64,000 bases of DNA from Calendula officinalis (GCA_963853835.1 OY970820.1:26849873-26913872), one strand, 5' to 3'. Counted from the first letter of the stretch, positions 8,208 through 20,847 are shown. Notes: generated by a model not told the origin, from the letters alone. Translations and numbers: made by a program.

Positions 8208-11200
8208 TTATATGTATTATTGATAATTAGCTTCCTTTTGTGAATCCAGTTACATGTCTCTTAAGAATCAGATCCGAATAGATCATCACAAACAATTTAT
8301 ATTTATTTATTTTATATTATGGTTTCCCCTTGATTTAATTGAGTTTGGGTATGTGAAGGCAGGTCGACATATCCCAAGAATGGAGTGTTTGAGGGAGAAA
8401 GTTATCTCTCTTTACTTTTCATACTGATATTGTACTCATCATCTAGAAACAAGATGAAAATTAAAAAGTTTAAATCCATATTTAATAGTTATTGTTGATT
8501 GAGGAAACTGGTAAAACTATAAAATTGAGGAAAGAATCGTGAAATTAGAACGAAAGTTGCTTAGATTTGCATATTATACAGTGAGATTTGTGTGATTCAA
8601 GTGGTGATTTGTTGGATATTTAGGTTTATGAACACTTGAAACGGGTAACGGTCTTATTTTTTTTCTTGCTAACGGCCAGATTTTTTCATTTAGAGTAAAT
8701 TGTTCGTTTGCCCCACTTCCTTCCTTACTTCCAATTGGTTTGTAGTTCTGTACAGATCTTAAACAAGTCTACCTCTCAAATCACTAAGGTTTATGATTAT
8801 TTAAGATCTTTATAGTCTTAGATGTAGATAATTATAGCAATGTAGTGAGTAATTACATTAAATAAATGATCTTTATCAGTGGGTTTTGTATAAATTTTAG
8901 GAATTTTGCAGTCCATGTATAATTTTAAGTATGATTATTTAGGATCTTTATAATCTTAAATGTAGATAATTATAGAAATGTAGTGATTAATTCCATTAAA
9001 TGAAGGAATTTTATCAGTGAGTTTGTAAAAATATCTAAAATTTTGCAGTCCATGTACAATAGGAAAGTGGAGGAAACCTGAGACCGAACCAAAGCCGAGC
9101 CGGAACTGGTTTTTGTCGGGGTTACCGGTAATTTTCCTTTTTTGTAATATGATTCGTATACGGTATGGCAATCGAACCAGCATTTAAAGAGTCAATTATC
9201 TATTTTTGTAATATGATTCGTATACGGTATGACAATCGACGGTTTTGTATATCAGCCATTCCAAAACAGAAATTCTAAACCTCACAGGATCCAAATACTT
9301 AAGAAACTCAACATGGTTGAAAAGCTAGAAAAGTTTTTGTAATGTGTTCCATGACCGTCATGATTCATGTATTATATGATTAGTAAACACACTTTACATT
9401 TTACAATATAATACTAAGTTTGATGACTTGGTTGTCAACTGATCGAATTGTGACCATTGTATTCTGGTTGATTGAATTGGTTGAAAAAAATTACTTGGTT
9501 GAACTGATATGTTTATGTTTCATGATCAGTGACAGCTTTATTCTGTGTTTTTTTTTTTAATTTTCTATTTTCTTGCTATCTTATCGTACTCTACAGTACT
9601 GCTCGAATGCTGGTATTCTGCAGCCAACAAAAAGAACCCGGGTTTACCCGTTCTAAACCCACATAATAACCGAACCGACCCAAACTGAACTGGATCCGGT
9701 TAATTCGGCCCGGTTTTCGGTCTTTGATTATTCTAAGTTTTCAGTTTTCGGGTTTATCAGTTTCGATCTGGTTCGCTCCAAGTCCCTAATGTACAACTTT
9801 AACTATGAAATCACTAAAATATGATTATTTGTGATCTTAAATGTACAATTTGCTAGCAATGTATTGAGTAATTTGATTAATGAGGAGGCATGCCCTTTTT
9901 CTGGATTAGATCTTTATTTTTGGGGTTTTAAAGATTTATTAAAATTTTGCAGTTCATGCTCTTTCAATGTTGAATGAAGGCATATTTGAGGACCCATTAC
10001 TGGTTTCATGAAGCTGGAATGGTTCGAAGACATGGCCGAGAGGGTGGTTTAGGGTTTTCATTTCCGCCATTGATAAATTCGATTAAAAACAGGTAAATAG
10101 ATAGAACTGAGGAAAGAAACGTTAAATTAGAATGAAAGCTGCTTAGATTTGCATATTATACAATGTGATTTGTTTGACTCAAGTGGTGTTTTGTTGGATA
10201 TTTAGGTTTATGAACACCACGAGTAACAACCTTATTTTTTTACTTGCTAGCAGTCAGGCTTTTTCAGTTAGGGTAAATTGATCACACTTCCTTCCTTCCT
10301 TCCTTCCAATCATCTGCTTCTTCTATCGTAGGTTTAGTTATTTTCTGGGGATTAAACTTTAAATTTGTTCGGTGTAATTAATCACAAAATTTGTTGGACG
10401 GTGAGCGTCTCTTGACATTCTCACAGGTAAACTGCTTTAAAGTTTTGTTTTTGTTTATGATTTCTAAGAATCTTATTTTATTGTCTCATGACAATTTTTT
10501 GTGTTAAATTTTCTAGGTTACAACTTCAGTGATTATTCTCAAGGGTGTTCAGCTTGGTACGAACTTCAGGTAATATAGTTCTTACTATATATGATGACAT
10601 TAATTATAAGATTATGTTTATAGTTTTTTACATACTGATGCTTAATTTACATATTCTTGATGAATTTATCTTTTGAATTGTTCGGAAAAGAAAATTTTAG
10701 CTCATATGAATTGTTTGTTATAGCATTTATCTATACTTCATGTGTACGTAGTATTCAAACTCTCAAGTACCTATATTGTTCCGATTTGACATAAACCGAA
10801 GAAGCTTGACTAACTGATCGAAATTGAATTACCAATTTTGGTTCGGTTTCAGTTCATGCTATTTTCAATAATTAGTTTTCGGGTTTGATCGTGTCGATTG
10901 TATATAACAAGTTCTTTACACTTTGTCTAAATATTGTACGAACGGTGCTTTTGAATCAAACTTTTGTATCATTTGTGTATAAGAAGATGCTTGAATGTGA
11001 AACTTATGCTTGAATGTGAAACTTATGTATCAGCTATATGCTATCATCATGTTATTTCATAAGGGCATAATTGTAGTTGAAAACGAGACCATGTAACTTG
11101 CTCATAAATATACTAATATGTAATGGAAGATTATAATTCTAATGGTAATTATCCACCAATTTACTAATTGTATTTGCTGCAACATGACCCGTTGCAACTT

Positions 11201-11382
11201 TCAATTTGTTAGCTTTTTTTAATAGCTATGGAAAAGAGTTTGTGCGGAAACTACAACAGAAATCAACCATCTTATTGAGAATTGGAAGTATACTCTCATA
11301 GGTTTAATTTGTAAGGTGTTTTCTCTTTCTTAATTTCATTGTTTTATGTAATCTTTCGGTCCGACTTTAATTACCTAAATAA
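8208..11382. other. Non-coding DNA built of diverged duplications
   Basis: No protein-coding frame is credible. A segment of about 174 bp at 8527-8700 recurs at 10,108-10,280 at roughly 80% identity. Another unit of about 130 bp occurs at about 8793-8927, 8930-9058 and 9816-9957. A 64-bp spaced tandem copy lies at 9139/9203 ('atgattcgtatacggtatg'). Stretches rich in 'ccgaacc/ggttcgg' words occur at 9070-9130, 9650-9790 and 10,790-10,910. Confidence 0.6.
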
Positions 11383-11629
11383 TACTCCCTCCGTCCCACA
11401 AAAAAGTTCCCATTTCTATCATAAATTTTGTCCCACAAAAAAGTTCCCATTTCTATTAAATAATATTATTATTATGGGCCCCACCACCAACTATCTCTTA
11501 AAAACACTTTCTCTCTCCAATTAACCTTATATTTTAATCAAAAATAGTACCAAACACCCAACTATTAACTATCTCTTAAATACTTGTGCCCAAAGGAAAT
11601 GAGAACTTTTTTGTGGGACGGAGGGAGTA
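11383..11629. mobile_element. Stowaway-type MITE
   Basis: TA, CTCCCTCCGTCCCACAAAAA, running to the complement 'ttttttgtgggacggaggga' and TA. An internal tandem of 'cccacaaaaaagttcccatt' lies at the left end. It is 247 bp and non-coding. Confidence 0.9.
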
Positions 11630-13657
11630 TGATTTACAATACATTCCTAAAAATCAACAAATTTTCAAAATTCTTTGTATTATGCCGGATTAAATATAAA
11701 TGCAACTTCTGTAAAATCATCATCATAATTTTTCGGGCCTGTATTTGATCGTTGTATGAGCTGGTGACAAGCAATTGGTTAGTTTCAATTTCTGTTTATC
11801 TACTTTTTTATTTACTTTTGTTGCTGCTTTGAAAAAAAATATATCCAAATTGAAACCGATTCCAATTCGTATGATGGTTTTTTTTTTTCTGCAAGAATAA
11901 CAAATATTTCCGCATCGACAACTACAATACTTTTATAATAATAACATAGATTTCTGGATAAAGTTATTTAGAAGGTTGTGTGCATGTAATTTGAATTGTT
12001 TTTAGTTTTGTTTTATTTCATTTGACCCGTTCCTCTTGTACGTAATTTTTTTTAGGTTGAACCAATTTGAGAACCGAAAGCGGGCAGTTTATAAATAAAT
12101 GGGTTGAAAATGATGTTTTTGTTAAGATTTGTTTCATTTATATTTAGTTGCATACATCAACAATAAGGTAGTTAGAATCTCACAATCATATGATTGTTGC
12201 TCACCCGTAGGATAAATGGTGGTATATTATGCTGATTTAGGAGAACAAATATAGCGAGTTAGTGGAAAATAAGCGGTTGGTTAATTATGGAAGGAATTAT
12301 GGAGGTGATAAAAAGAGTTGGACTAAACACAATATCACCATTGTCTTTCTTCCACCCATGGTGAAAACGGTTGGCATCATTATAAGATTCAATCCTTTAG
12401 TCAAGTCACTTGTTGGTGGGACTTGGGAGTAGATTCAAGCAGGACAATGTCTTCCACCACAGAAACAATCTCTTTATGTTCAGGTACATGTATTTAATCA
12501 ATAAAAATCCATCCGTATCGAGTTGGTTAATTGCCATTTTCTAGGTTTCGGCCTATTATTTAAAGCCCGTTGTATGCTTGCTTTTGAATTCAAGAGTTTC
12601 GTGGCGTCTTCCTTCAATTTCTTTTTCCACCAAAGCATACATACGTCTTTATTGAGGCACGCTCAAGCAGTTTCTAAAGTTGTAGACTCGAAACATACCA
12701 ACCAAATTAAAAAATATAAGTCGAAATCAAAATCAAAAGTGAAAATTTTCCCCTTTGCTTTTAGTTAAAGTGAGATGTTGCTGCTGTTTTTCGTCAACAA
12801 TTGAAATAACAAAATCTATCTTATGTTGCCAATAATACGTATAAACATTAAACTCTTCGTTCATATCCACTATCACTAAAAAAGTACTACTAAAATTCTG
12901 TTTTTCCCTCACTTCGTTGTGTAAAGCATGAAAGTGGTTGTAAACCTAACCTTTAGAAATACTTGTTGTTGGTTAACGTACGGTGTTAGTTCTTGTAGTG
13001 ACTCAAACCTAGCACTGTCACTATTGTCTATCGGCTCACAAGCAACACGAGTTATTTTTTTTGGATTGTAAAAATGAATCAATATGACAGTCCATATCTA
13101 TTTACATAACGTTTGTTGAGTTGAGTTAACTTAATGTTGTTAAAAGTTACTTAGAATAAGATTTAGATTCTGGATTTATTTAAATCGCATCTCTAATTAT
13201 TGTTTTGGCGTAAAATCTTTAAGAAGAATATAAGAAAGTTTGAAAGAGATATCAATTACATCTATTTTAAGTGATACCATGTCAATTGTCACATCCCATT
13301 ATTCGCATTTTGAGTAAAGTCCATTGATTTTGTATGTGTATAGTATAGATTATAAAAGTGTTGGTGACGATAACGATGTTATATAAGTTAATTAGTGTTA
13401 TGTGTTCTTATATACTTGTATTATGACCAAAGTTTCATATAGGATCTGTTTCAGTCCTCATGTATACTTATATTATGACCAAAATTTCAATGATCATACA
13501 AATTGATTGAATTTGTATCCCATTCATTTTTTTTTTCTTTTTTGAACAACTTATAGATTAAATTGACATAATTAAATATTTTTAATTTCCGTGAAATATA
13601 AAAAATATTAATATTAGTTGTATATGCATATGTAGTTATCTTATATTCTCTTTCATT
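11630..13657. other. AT-rich non-coding DNA
   Basis: No gene was recognised. An 81-codon frame at 12,523-12,768 is low-complexity (Ser/Phe/Lys) and lacks family features. Confidence 0.5.
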
Positions 13658-13964
13658 TACTTCCTCCGTATCAAAATAAGTGAATCACTTTAAAGTTCAT
13701 GTTTTTTGAGGCAAAATAAGGTAATAAGAGATTAGTGAAATTAAATTAAGTAATTAGAAATGATGGGGACTCACACTTTTTACTATTTGGTTGCTTTTAT
13801 AGGAAGATGACAAAAATAGATGGACCCTCACACCTTTAATGATGTTTAAAAAGGTATAAAATAAGGGTAAAGAAGTAATTTTAAATATAAAGTAAATGTG
13901 ATTCACTTATTTTGATACACCAAAAAAAAAAAAATGATTCACTTATTTTGATACGGAGAAAGTA
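13658..13964. mobile_element. Stowaway-type MITE
   Basis: TA, CTTCCTCCGTATCAAAATAA, running to the complement 'ttattttgatacggagaaag' and TA. It belongs to the same subfamily as the 2472 and 2894 copies (shared 'gatgtttaaaa', 'aagggtaaa'). Confidence 0.85.
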
Positions 13965-14703
13965 TGTTTTTTTCCTCGTAAGCTTTAATAGTAGTATAAA
14001 GTAGCATCTTAGAAGTAAAAGTAGCAACGACTTTTGTCGTATAGGATAGGCTTCAGTGGCTCTGATTGGTATATTCCAGCTACAAATATCTTTACCCTAT
14101 TTAAGTAACACATTTATTTTCTACTACCAAAACAATTAAAACACTTATAGTAATATCAAGGTGATTAAGTTTTCCATAAAATTATAGGTTCAAGTGATTA
14201 GCTATCCAAGTATTTAAAAAAAATTAGAACTGAATTGTTCAAATGCCTCAAAACATATTACAGATTTTTAGCTAGAATAGTAATTTCCGAGGTAATTTTT
14301 AATCCTAGGTTTCCTTGTTTATGAAAAAAATCCAAAGGTGAGCTTTATATGGTCTGTAATGAAAACATGATTACAAGATAAGATTGTTTCGATAGATTTG
14401 GGGGGAAAGGCGAAATAAATCCATTATTTTCTTGGAATTTAAGAGATTTAATTAATCCAACTTCCTTTATTCCTTCTAATCATCATTTCATGGACCCTAT
14501 TATCATTGTTGAGTGTGGGAAACAAATTCCACTCACCCCACAATTGGATTTCATCATCCTTCAATCCTAATTAGTGTTTGGTATGGTCCATTTTCTTTCA
14601 TGTTTAAGGCCAAATATGTCATCTTTTAATATAATTTTTTGAAACTTAACATACCTAAAATCATTGTTGTTAGTTAAACAATAGGATACATATGGTTGAT
14701 AAT

Positions 14704-15481
14704 CACGGCCGTTTCAAGTTTATTTAAGGTCGGGGGCAAGATGACAAAGCTACAAAAGCCAAACAACTACATATTACATATAAGAACTAAAAAATAAATA
14801 GTAAATTTTATTTAAAAATGCTTCTATGAGCATTTCAAATTGCAAGACCGAATTGCCAAAGCCAAATGCAAGTCTGTAAAATATAAAATAATTATTCAGG
14901 CATTTTATCAAACAGTTTATGTGCATATAAAACTACATAATGTCTAAAGTCAATCAAGCAATATCGAAATGTACTTAATGGAACTATGGAAGTAAGGAAT
15001 TCTCAGCTAAATAATAAAAGAAAATGATGACATAATAACCGAAAGCATTACATGTATTTGTAAAGAGAAAGAAACCAAACCTCTATGAATCAGTGAATAG
15101 ACGAATCTTTGAACTTAATTCTTGAACTTGAATGCTTAAATCGTATAGATTAGATTATTTGAAGGAGAAAGAAAGCTTCGAGATCAAAGGAGAAACTCGA
15201 AAAATCGAAGAGACGGTTACGATTCTGATGTTTTAGGAATGTCACTTGTGAAGACGATTCGTGTTATGGACGCCTTTTGAACGTTAGCTGGGATTAATTA
15301 TTTGGGTTTTAGCCTTTTGGGCTGAGTACATAACGGACTATGGATCTATGTTTTTTATAAAACATATTTTTAACCTAAAAATGGACCTAGTCTACTATAA
15401 AATGTACTATAAATTTGGGGCCCTTAAAATTGTGAGGCCTGGGGCGATCGCCCAGCCCGCCCAGCCTCAGAGACGGGCCTG
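14704..15481. mobile_element. Non-autonomous hAT-type element (778 bp)
   Basis: The ends are CACGGCCGTTTCAA and, reverse-complemented, CAGGCCCGTCTCTG. The flanks TTGATAAT (14,696-14,703) and ATGATAAT (15,482-15,489) match at 7 of 8 bases, the size of a hAT duplication. The right end carries 'gggcgatcgcccagcccgcc', a GC-rich subterminal block. No transposase frame is present. The ends match only partly, so the superfamily call is tentative. Confidence 0.55.
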
Positions 15482-15489
15482 ATGATAAT

Positions 15490-16292
15490 TTAATATTCCC
15501 GCTTGGTTTATTCGTATTTATAAACAATCTTTTCTAGTGAAAAGCAAAAACGACCTATAAGTTACTCGACTAGTCATACATGATGATTTTTGACGTTTAA
15601 CGGAAACAACAATAGAATGATAACTTAAAGAGTGGTTTTATTAGTGACTTGATGTTTTTATTAATATAATTTCGATGGGAGGATAGGACATATATTTTAT
15701 TAAAAAATAAAAGGTGGTAATCGTGGATTCTATGTTAAAATTGCATTTAAATAAAGAGGTTATTCATGCCTAAACCCTACTTAAACCTCTCTTATCATTT
15801 AATCATTAAGTCTCCCACTAATTACAAAGTTCAAGAAACTTGGTTTAGTAACCACTTTTATTTAACAAAAAGAAAGATTCAAAAACATCATGACAAGAAT
15901 GGATGACTACCTTAGAGCTTAGTTGTGACTTATACCAATCTTTAATCAAACCAAGGCATGACAAAGAGTGTGTGAACTAGTATGATTGGAAAAAAAAAAC
16001 TAGTATGATTGGAAATGATTAATGCATTTCAAAAAAATTATTCATAGACAAAAATAAATAAATTATAAAGGTAAAAGTGCAATTAATATCTGTCAGTTAC
16101 AACTAAGATTGACATATTTAAGAGGATTTAAAAATAAATAGATAAAAAATGTATTTATTAAATTCTCCGTATATTCTATTTGGATACCATCCTACCCTAT
16201 ATATGAGGCTACACTTGACGAATTCTTGCCACCTATGCACAACGGACGATTCTCATTGGCTGAAAATGCCAGGTGTAATTCGCGGATAGGTC
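15490..16292. other. Non-coding DNA upstream of a gene fragment
   Basis: AT-rich with no recognisable exon. A G-box CACGTG at 16,293-16,298 lies about 80 bp before the ATG of the next fragment and could be a promoter remnant. Confidence 0.4.
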
Positions 16293-16373
16293 CACGTGTC
16301 CAAGCATTCCTCACCTTTAAGATTTTCGGCCATTATGTCATTCAATAAAAAACCGAAATTTAAGCCAAAAATT

Positions 16374-16885
16374 ATGGAAACGTTGTTACCTTCTGCATTT
16401 ACTACTTCTTCACCACATCTTCACCGATTTCAGTATCTCACCATTTTCAATTCCACCACATCTCAGTATCTCACCATTTTCAATTCCACCACATCTTCAC
16501 CAATTTCATACAACAATTCTCTCATCTCATCAAAATACGAGTTTCATTCCCTCATTTCTACTTCTAATCATCAATGTAGACTATGAATGTTTGTTGCGAT
16601 CACATTAAATCCCCAAATTCCAAAGAGTTACATTTTCTCGACGTCGATGACAGCAACATCGATCGAAAAGTCATCGAGAGGCTTTTCAAAGTCTCATCCT
16701 TCAAAGGTACGATTTGCGGATTTTGATTCGTTTTATACCGTCTCGATTTGCTGTTATTTATAGATTCGTTTGAGTAGGTAATTTATTTTGAATTGGTTGA
16801 TTGTTGCAGTTATGTTGTCGATAGCGGTAGCAGAGCTTTACAATATCTAGGGTTAGAGGATGATACAAATTCTGCTCAATTTGAT
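16374..16885 (+). pseudogene. Unrecognised two-exon gene fragment with plastid-transit-like start
   Basis: The ATG at 16,374 opens METLLPSAFTTSSPHLHRF, a Ser/Thr-rich, acid-poor start typical of chloroplast transit peptides. An 11-codon unit (QYLTIFNSTTS) is duplicated in tandem at 16,431-16,496. A TGA about 70 codons in is followed in the same frame by FVAITLNPQIPKSY and a splice donor at 16,707. After an intron, an exon at 16,810-16,885 encodes VMLSIAVAELYN, a stop, and, in the +1 frame, YLGLEDDTNSAQFD before another donor (16,886). One internal stop, one frameshift and the missing 3' part mark it as a pseudogene or captured fragment. I do not recognise the family. Confidence 0.5.
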
Positions 16886-16999
16886 GTAAGTTCGAATTCG
16901 ATGTCATTGATGATTCCTTCATTGATTGATTACGGCATTTGTGGTGTCATGAATGATGGATATAAAAAATCTCATTTCTTTTCAGTAGAAGAACGCTGA

Positions 17000-18110
17000 C
17001 TGGGATCTTGGACTAAAATAATATGATTTTTAAGAATGTGCCAAGAAGCTGAAGCACAAGTGTTTAAAATTTAAATTGTACATTAGAATTTAGAGTTTAC
17101 GTTTTTGTCCAAATAAGCTATATTAAACCTTATGCTTTTCTTTGTTTGCTGCTGGAAACATGAGACATCGTATTGCCATAAAACTTTTAGACACATCCTC
17201 ATATTTATGGCCCACTTATGTTAAGGGTCACAGACTGTCTGGTGGCAAGGGGTTCGGTCGGGTCGGGTCGGGTCGGTCGGGTGGACAATAATGAATAAAC
17301 TCTTTTTGTCCAAATATTTTGTTTTTCTATAATAAAAAGTAAATAGCTACTAAAATCTATTTATTTCAATAATAATTTAGTTGAATGATACATTTAGGGC
17401 TACTTTCGATTATGTGGATGCAGTTGGACAAACTTTCTAGTTTAAATGAAAGTTATTATCGAGATATTCTTCTTGAAATGAGGGGAATGTTTTCAATTTG
17501 CAAATAGGGTGGACAATGTTCAGAAACGACCTTGGATTGGGTTTCAATCATGATGGGCTGCTGCAAGGAAGGTAGGTCATAACGGTTAAAAAATGACCTT
17601 GGATTGGGTTTCAGTCACGTGAATGCAAGTAAAGCCGGTTAATGTCTTTTAGCGGCTTCAGTGAGTGAGGTAATTAAGATATCCTTATGCTCTTTCCATT
17701 TCGGCTTTTAACTATATAAAAAAAAATACAGATAATAATGATGAAGTCTGAGTTAAAACGGGTGGGTTGGGTAATGGTCAAAATGGGTTTAGGTTAACAA
17801 AAAGTAATATGCATTTTAATCCCTTCACCATATATTTTTGATCCTTTAAAAATTTCCATCATCGTTATTCTTATTGTTATTAGCATTGTTGTTATTGTTA
17901 TAAATACAACCTTAATTTTAAGCAAAATATATATTAAATGATAAATTTGTTTTTAGTATATGTATTTTACCCAAATAAAAAGAAGGACAAAATAATAAGA
18001 TAATAAAACGATTTAGAACATTGAAAGCTTATAAATACTTACGTCATGTGACTTTTGACCCGTTTAAACCATTTTATTTATTTATTATCATTTAATAGTT
18101 GTATTTTTAA
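17000..18110. other. AT-rich non-coding DNA with a GGGTC repeat
   Basis: No exon was recognised. A short (GGGTC/GGTCG)n tract lies at 17,252-17,283. The stretch could be an intron remnant between the two captured-looking gene pieces on either side. Confidence 0.4.
17252..17283. repeat. (GGGTC)n microsatellite
   Basis: Tandem 'ggtcg/gggtc' units, about six, imperfect at the ends. Confidence 0.8.
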
Positions 18111-18130
18111 TATTGATTATCCTTTTAATA

Positions 18131-18335
18131 TTAACAAAAAAATCTCAACCTTCAGAATGGTGGCTTGATGAAGATGATTTGATTATTCTGGATGATGAAG
18201 TGCGGGCTGAAAAACACTATGTAGTTGCGGCATCAAATGTTCTAAGAAATCTCTCTTTTATGCCAGAAAATGAAGTTCTAATGGGCCAACATCGTCATTG
18301 TTTGGAAACAATATTCCAGTGCATGGAGGACCATG
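18131..18335 (+). pseudogene. Exon of an LFR-like armadillo-repeat protein (SWI/SNF partner)
   Basis: The plus strand encodes SEWWLDEDDLIILDDEVRAE, then AASNVLRNLSFMPENEVLMG and QHRHCLETIFQCMEDH, stopping at a good splice donor (ATG|GTACAG, 18,336). This is the conserved block of LEAF AND FLOWER RELATED (LFR), an ARM-repeat nuclear protein of plant SWI/SNF complexes. The block is uninterrupted, but no other LFR exon is present within several kilobases on either side. It is therefore an isolated exon, probably moved by a transposon, with the Helitron end at 18,759 only 0.4 kb downstream. The LFR family call is strong; the mechanism of transfer is inference. Confidence 0.75.
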
Positions 18336-18626
18336 GTACAGTTCAGATAACAGGTGACTTTCTACCCATACGACCCGTTTCTCTTTAGTTGCATTCTTAT
18401 AATCCCGGTTGAGATATAAAAAACATGTGATTTTGATGTTTCATAAATCGCCAATTGAGTTTCCTTAACAAGTGATTTAGGAGGTTGTATGGTTTAAGAC
18501 TTTATAAGAGTACACTTTGGGCGACTTCTGACCAATTTGACATTTTCTTTTCTTTTTTTTACGTTTTTATATATATGTATTTTTTTTAACCCATACGACA
18601 TGTTTTGATATAAAATATATCCCGAA

Positions 18627-18759
18627 TCTATTGATACTACTCTGCTTTTTTTAAGGGACCTCGGAAATCAAAGAAAAGAGAAAATCACAGGTTTGTTGGG
18701 ATTTTACTACCTAAATTTTTTTGAAGCATACCCGCCCATCGGGCGGGTTATGTAGCTAG
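18627..18759 (+). mobile_element. Helitron 3' end, possibly a 133-bp non-autonomous Helitron
   Basis: A perfect hairpin CCCGCCCATCGGGCGGG at 18,731-18,747 is followed by TTATGTAG and CTAG at 18,756-18,759, then T: a textbook Helitron 3' terminus. A plausible 5' terminus, TCTATTGATACTACTCTGC preceded by A, lies at 18,627. If instead the true 5' end is far upstream, the element would include the gene fragments at 16.4 and 18.1 kb. Confidence 0.7.
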
Positions 18760-18805
18760 TAAAAACATATACAGAAAAAATCTATATAAAATTAACCATA
18801 ATATC

Positions 18806-19004
18806 TACTCCCTCCGTCCCACTTTAATTGTCCACTACAAAGAAGCACACAGTTTAAGAAAAGTGCATTAATTATATAATGTCACCAATCAAATTTTATC
18901 TTTCCCAATTAAATGTTTTTTGATTGGTTGAAATTTAGGAAATGACACTCTTTTTGGACAAACTAAAATAGTATACTGGACATTTAAAATGGGAGGGAGG
19001 GATA
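18806..19004. mobile_element. Stowaway-type MITE (200 bp)
   Basis: TA, CTCCCTCCGTCCCACTTTAA, running to the complement 'ttaaaatgggagggaggga' and TA. The whole length resembles the 3421 copy ('agtttaagaaaagtgcattaat'). Confidence 0.88.
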
Positions 19005-20075
19005 TTACTTTGAATTGAAATGTTAATACATTTGCAATAATCAACCAAACAAAACCTAATTTTGAGCATGTGACCATCGCTTTCATGTTTTCAAAATCGG
19101 GATGTATTTTAATCTAATTAATGATGTTAATTTAGAAAAAATAAGAATAAAAATGCAAGGGGTCAGAATAGGAAACCCCTAATAACATGGAATAGTATTT
19201 TACGAGTAAAATGGTTACCGCGCTCCGCTGCGGGTTTATGATTCGTTCATTTAGTTGTAGAAACAAATATATATGATTTTTTCATACCAAAGTCACATTT
19301 CGTCGTTTATATAGTTTCTAATGCTACAGCCTACAAATTCAAGATACTTGATTTTATAAATTTATTACGTAATTAATATTTTAAAAAATTTAAATTAAAT
19401 GATGTCTCATTTCACTTTCTTACTACTTATTATATGAATATAACAAAACATTATAGTATAATACATATTTGGATTCAGTAATATATATTGTATATATTAC
19501 ATATATATAAGTTTAAATTAAAATTAAAAATAATATTTGAAACACTATAGTATTATACATACAATTATAATTTAATCATCACCATGAAATAAAAGTAACT
19601 TATTCTTAAAGCAACTGATTTAAAATTTCAGAAATCAGAAGTGTGTACTTTGGATGGTAAATAAGGATACAAATATCGAGGTCACTTTATATAAATATAA
19701 AAACATATTATAATATTAGTATATATAAGTATTTAAGTTAAGTATGGTGTAAAGTGAGTGTAAGTGTGTAACCCACATGCACACGCATACATTTGTATAC
19801 CCGTTTGTAAAAGAACGCCGTTTTGTGATTCTGTGTTTGTGAAAAACGCCGTTTTGTGATTCTATAATGAACAGTACTTTTTTGGATGGTAATTGTATTA
19901 TAGTTAAATTAAATGTAGCAGTGGTAACTGGTAGTGCGAGTCAATAGTCAAAGAGACAAAGGGTGAGGGGGAGTATGAAATTATGGAAAAGTTAAGCAAA
20001 ATGTTGGTGGTAAGTGATAGTGATATTTGGTATTATTAATAGTCAAGGAGATTTATGATTTTTACAAAGTCCTGA
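19005..20075. other. Non-coding DNA with a degraded Helitron-like hairpin and a 34-bp tandem
   Basis: 'ggttaccgcgctccgctgcgggttta' (19,213-19,238) resembles the GC-rich hairpins of the Helitrons here but lacks a convincing CTRR end. 'aacgccgttttgtgattct' occurs twice, 34 bp apart (about 19,814 and 19,848). No coding sequence was seen. Confidence 0.45.
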
Positions 20076-20796
20076 GGAACAAATTTTAACCATTAATTAA
20101 TATGATCTAACAGTCAAGATTAATCACATACTTTATATATGGAGGGGTATTTTGGTCATTTGGCACTAAAAAAAATTTATTTTATTTTATTTTTTATTTT
20201 AAAAGTTTAATTTTTTTTTATTTTTTTTATTTTTTAATTTTTAATTCAGGGGTATTTTGGTTATTTTAAAAAAATTAATTTTTTTATTTTTTATTTTAAA
20301 ATTTTTATTTAAAAAAAAAAATTAAATTTTTTTTTATTTATTATTATATTTTAAAGAAATATTAATTTTTCATTAATAACACATAATGTGATTGTATAGT
20401 GAATCATATGTGATTACATTCTGTTGCATTTTGAATCACATTTGATTTAACTAAAACATCAAATGTGATTAAATATATAATCACATTTGATTTTACACTA
20501 AAATCACATGTGATTACACTAAAATCACATGTGAATTAAGTTATACACGTAATTAACAAAAAAATATTATTTTTTAATAAAAAAATTAATAAAAAAAAAA
20601 TAAAAAAAATAAAATTAAAAAAAATGAAATTTTTTTTAAGTGCCAAATGACCAAAATACCCCTTCATAAAAAAAATAAAAAAATAAAAAAAAATATTTTT
20701 ATTTTTTAAAAAATGACCAAAATACCCCTCAATATATAAAATATGTGATTAATCTTGACCATTAGATACTATTGATCAATGGTTGAGATTTGTTCC
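20076..20796. mobile_element. AT-rich foldback element
   Basis: The ends are long inverted repeats of about 90 bp. The left begins GGAACAAATTTTAACCATT and continues through 'gtcaagattaatcacata' and 'gaggggtattttggtcattt'. The right is the complement of the same words in reverse order, ending 'gagatttgttcc'. The core (about 20,395-20,545) repeats AATCACATGTGATT-type palindromes, flanked by T- and A-rich tracts. It is non-coding. The left flank is ordinary DNA, while the right end abuts the LINE poly(A), so no target duplication can be read and the superfamily is uncertain. Confidence 0.7.
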
Positions 20797-20847
20797 TTTT
20801 TTTTTTGGAAACGGCTTTCATTAAATAAAAAAAACGACTAGAAAAAA

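Noticed and set aside
12523..12768. 81-codon plus-strand frame
   Set aside because: Low complexity and no recognisable motif; the first codon is not ATG.
19205..19245. Helitron-like hairpin
   Set aside because: The stem is imperfect and no CTRR end follows at the usual distance on either strand, so I did not call an element.
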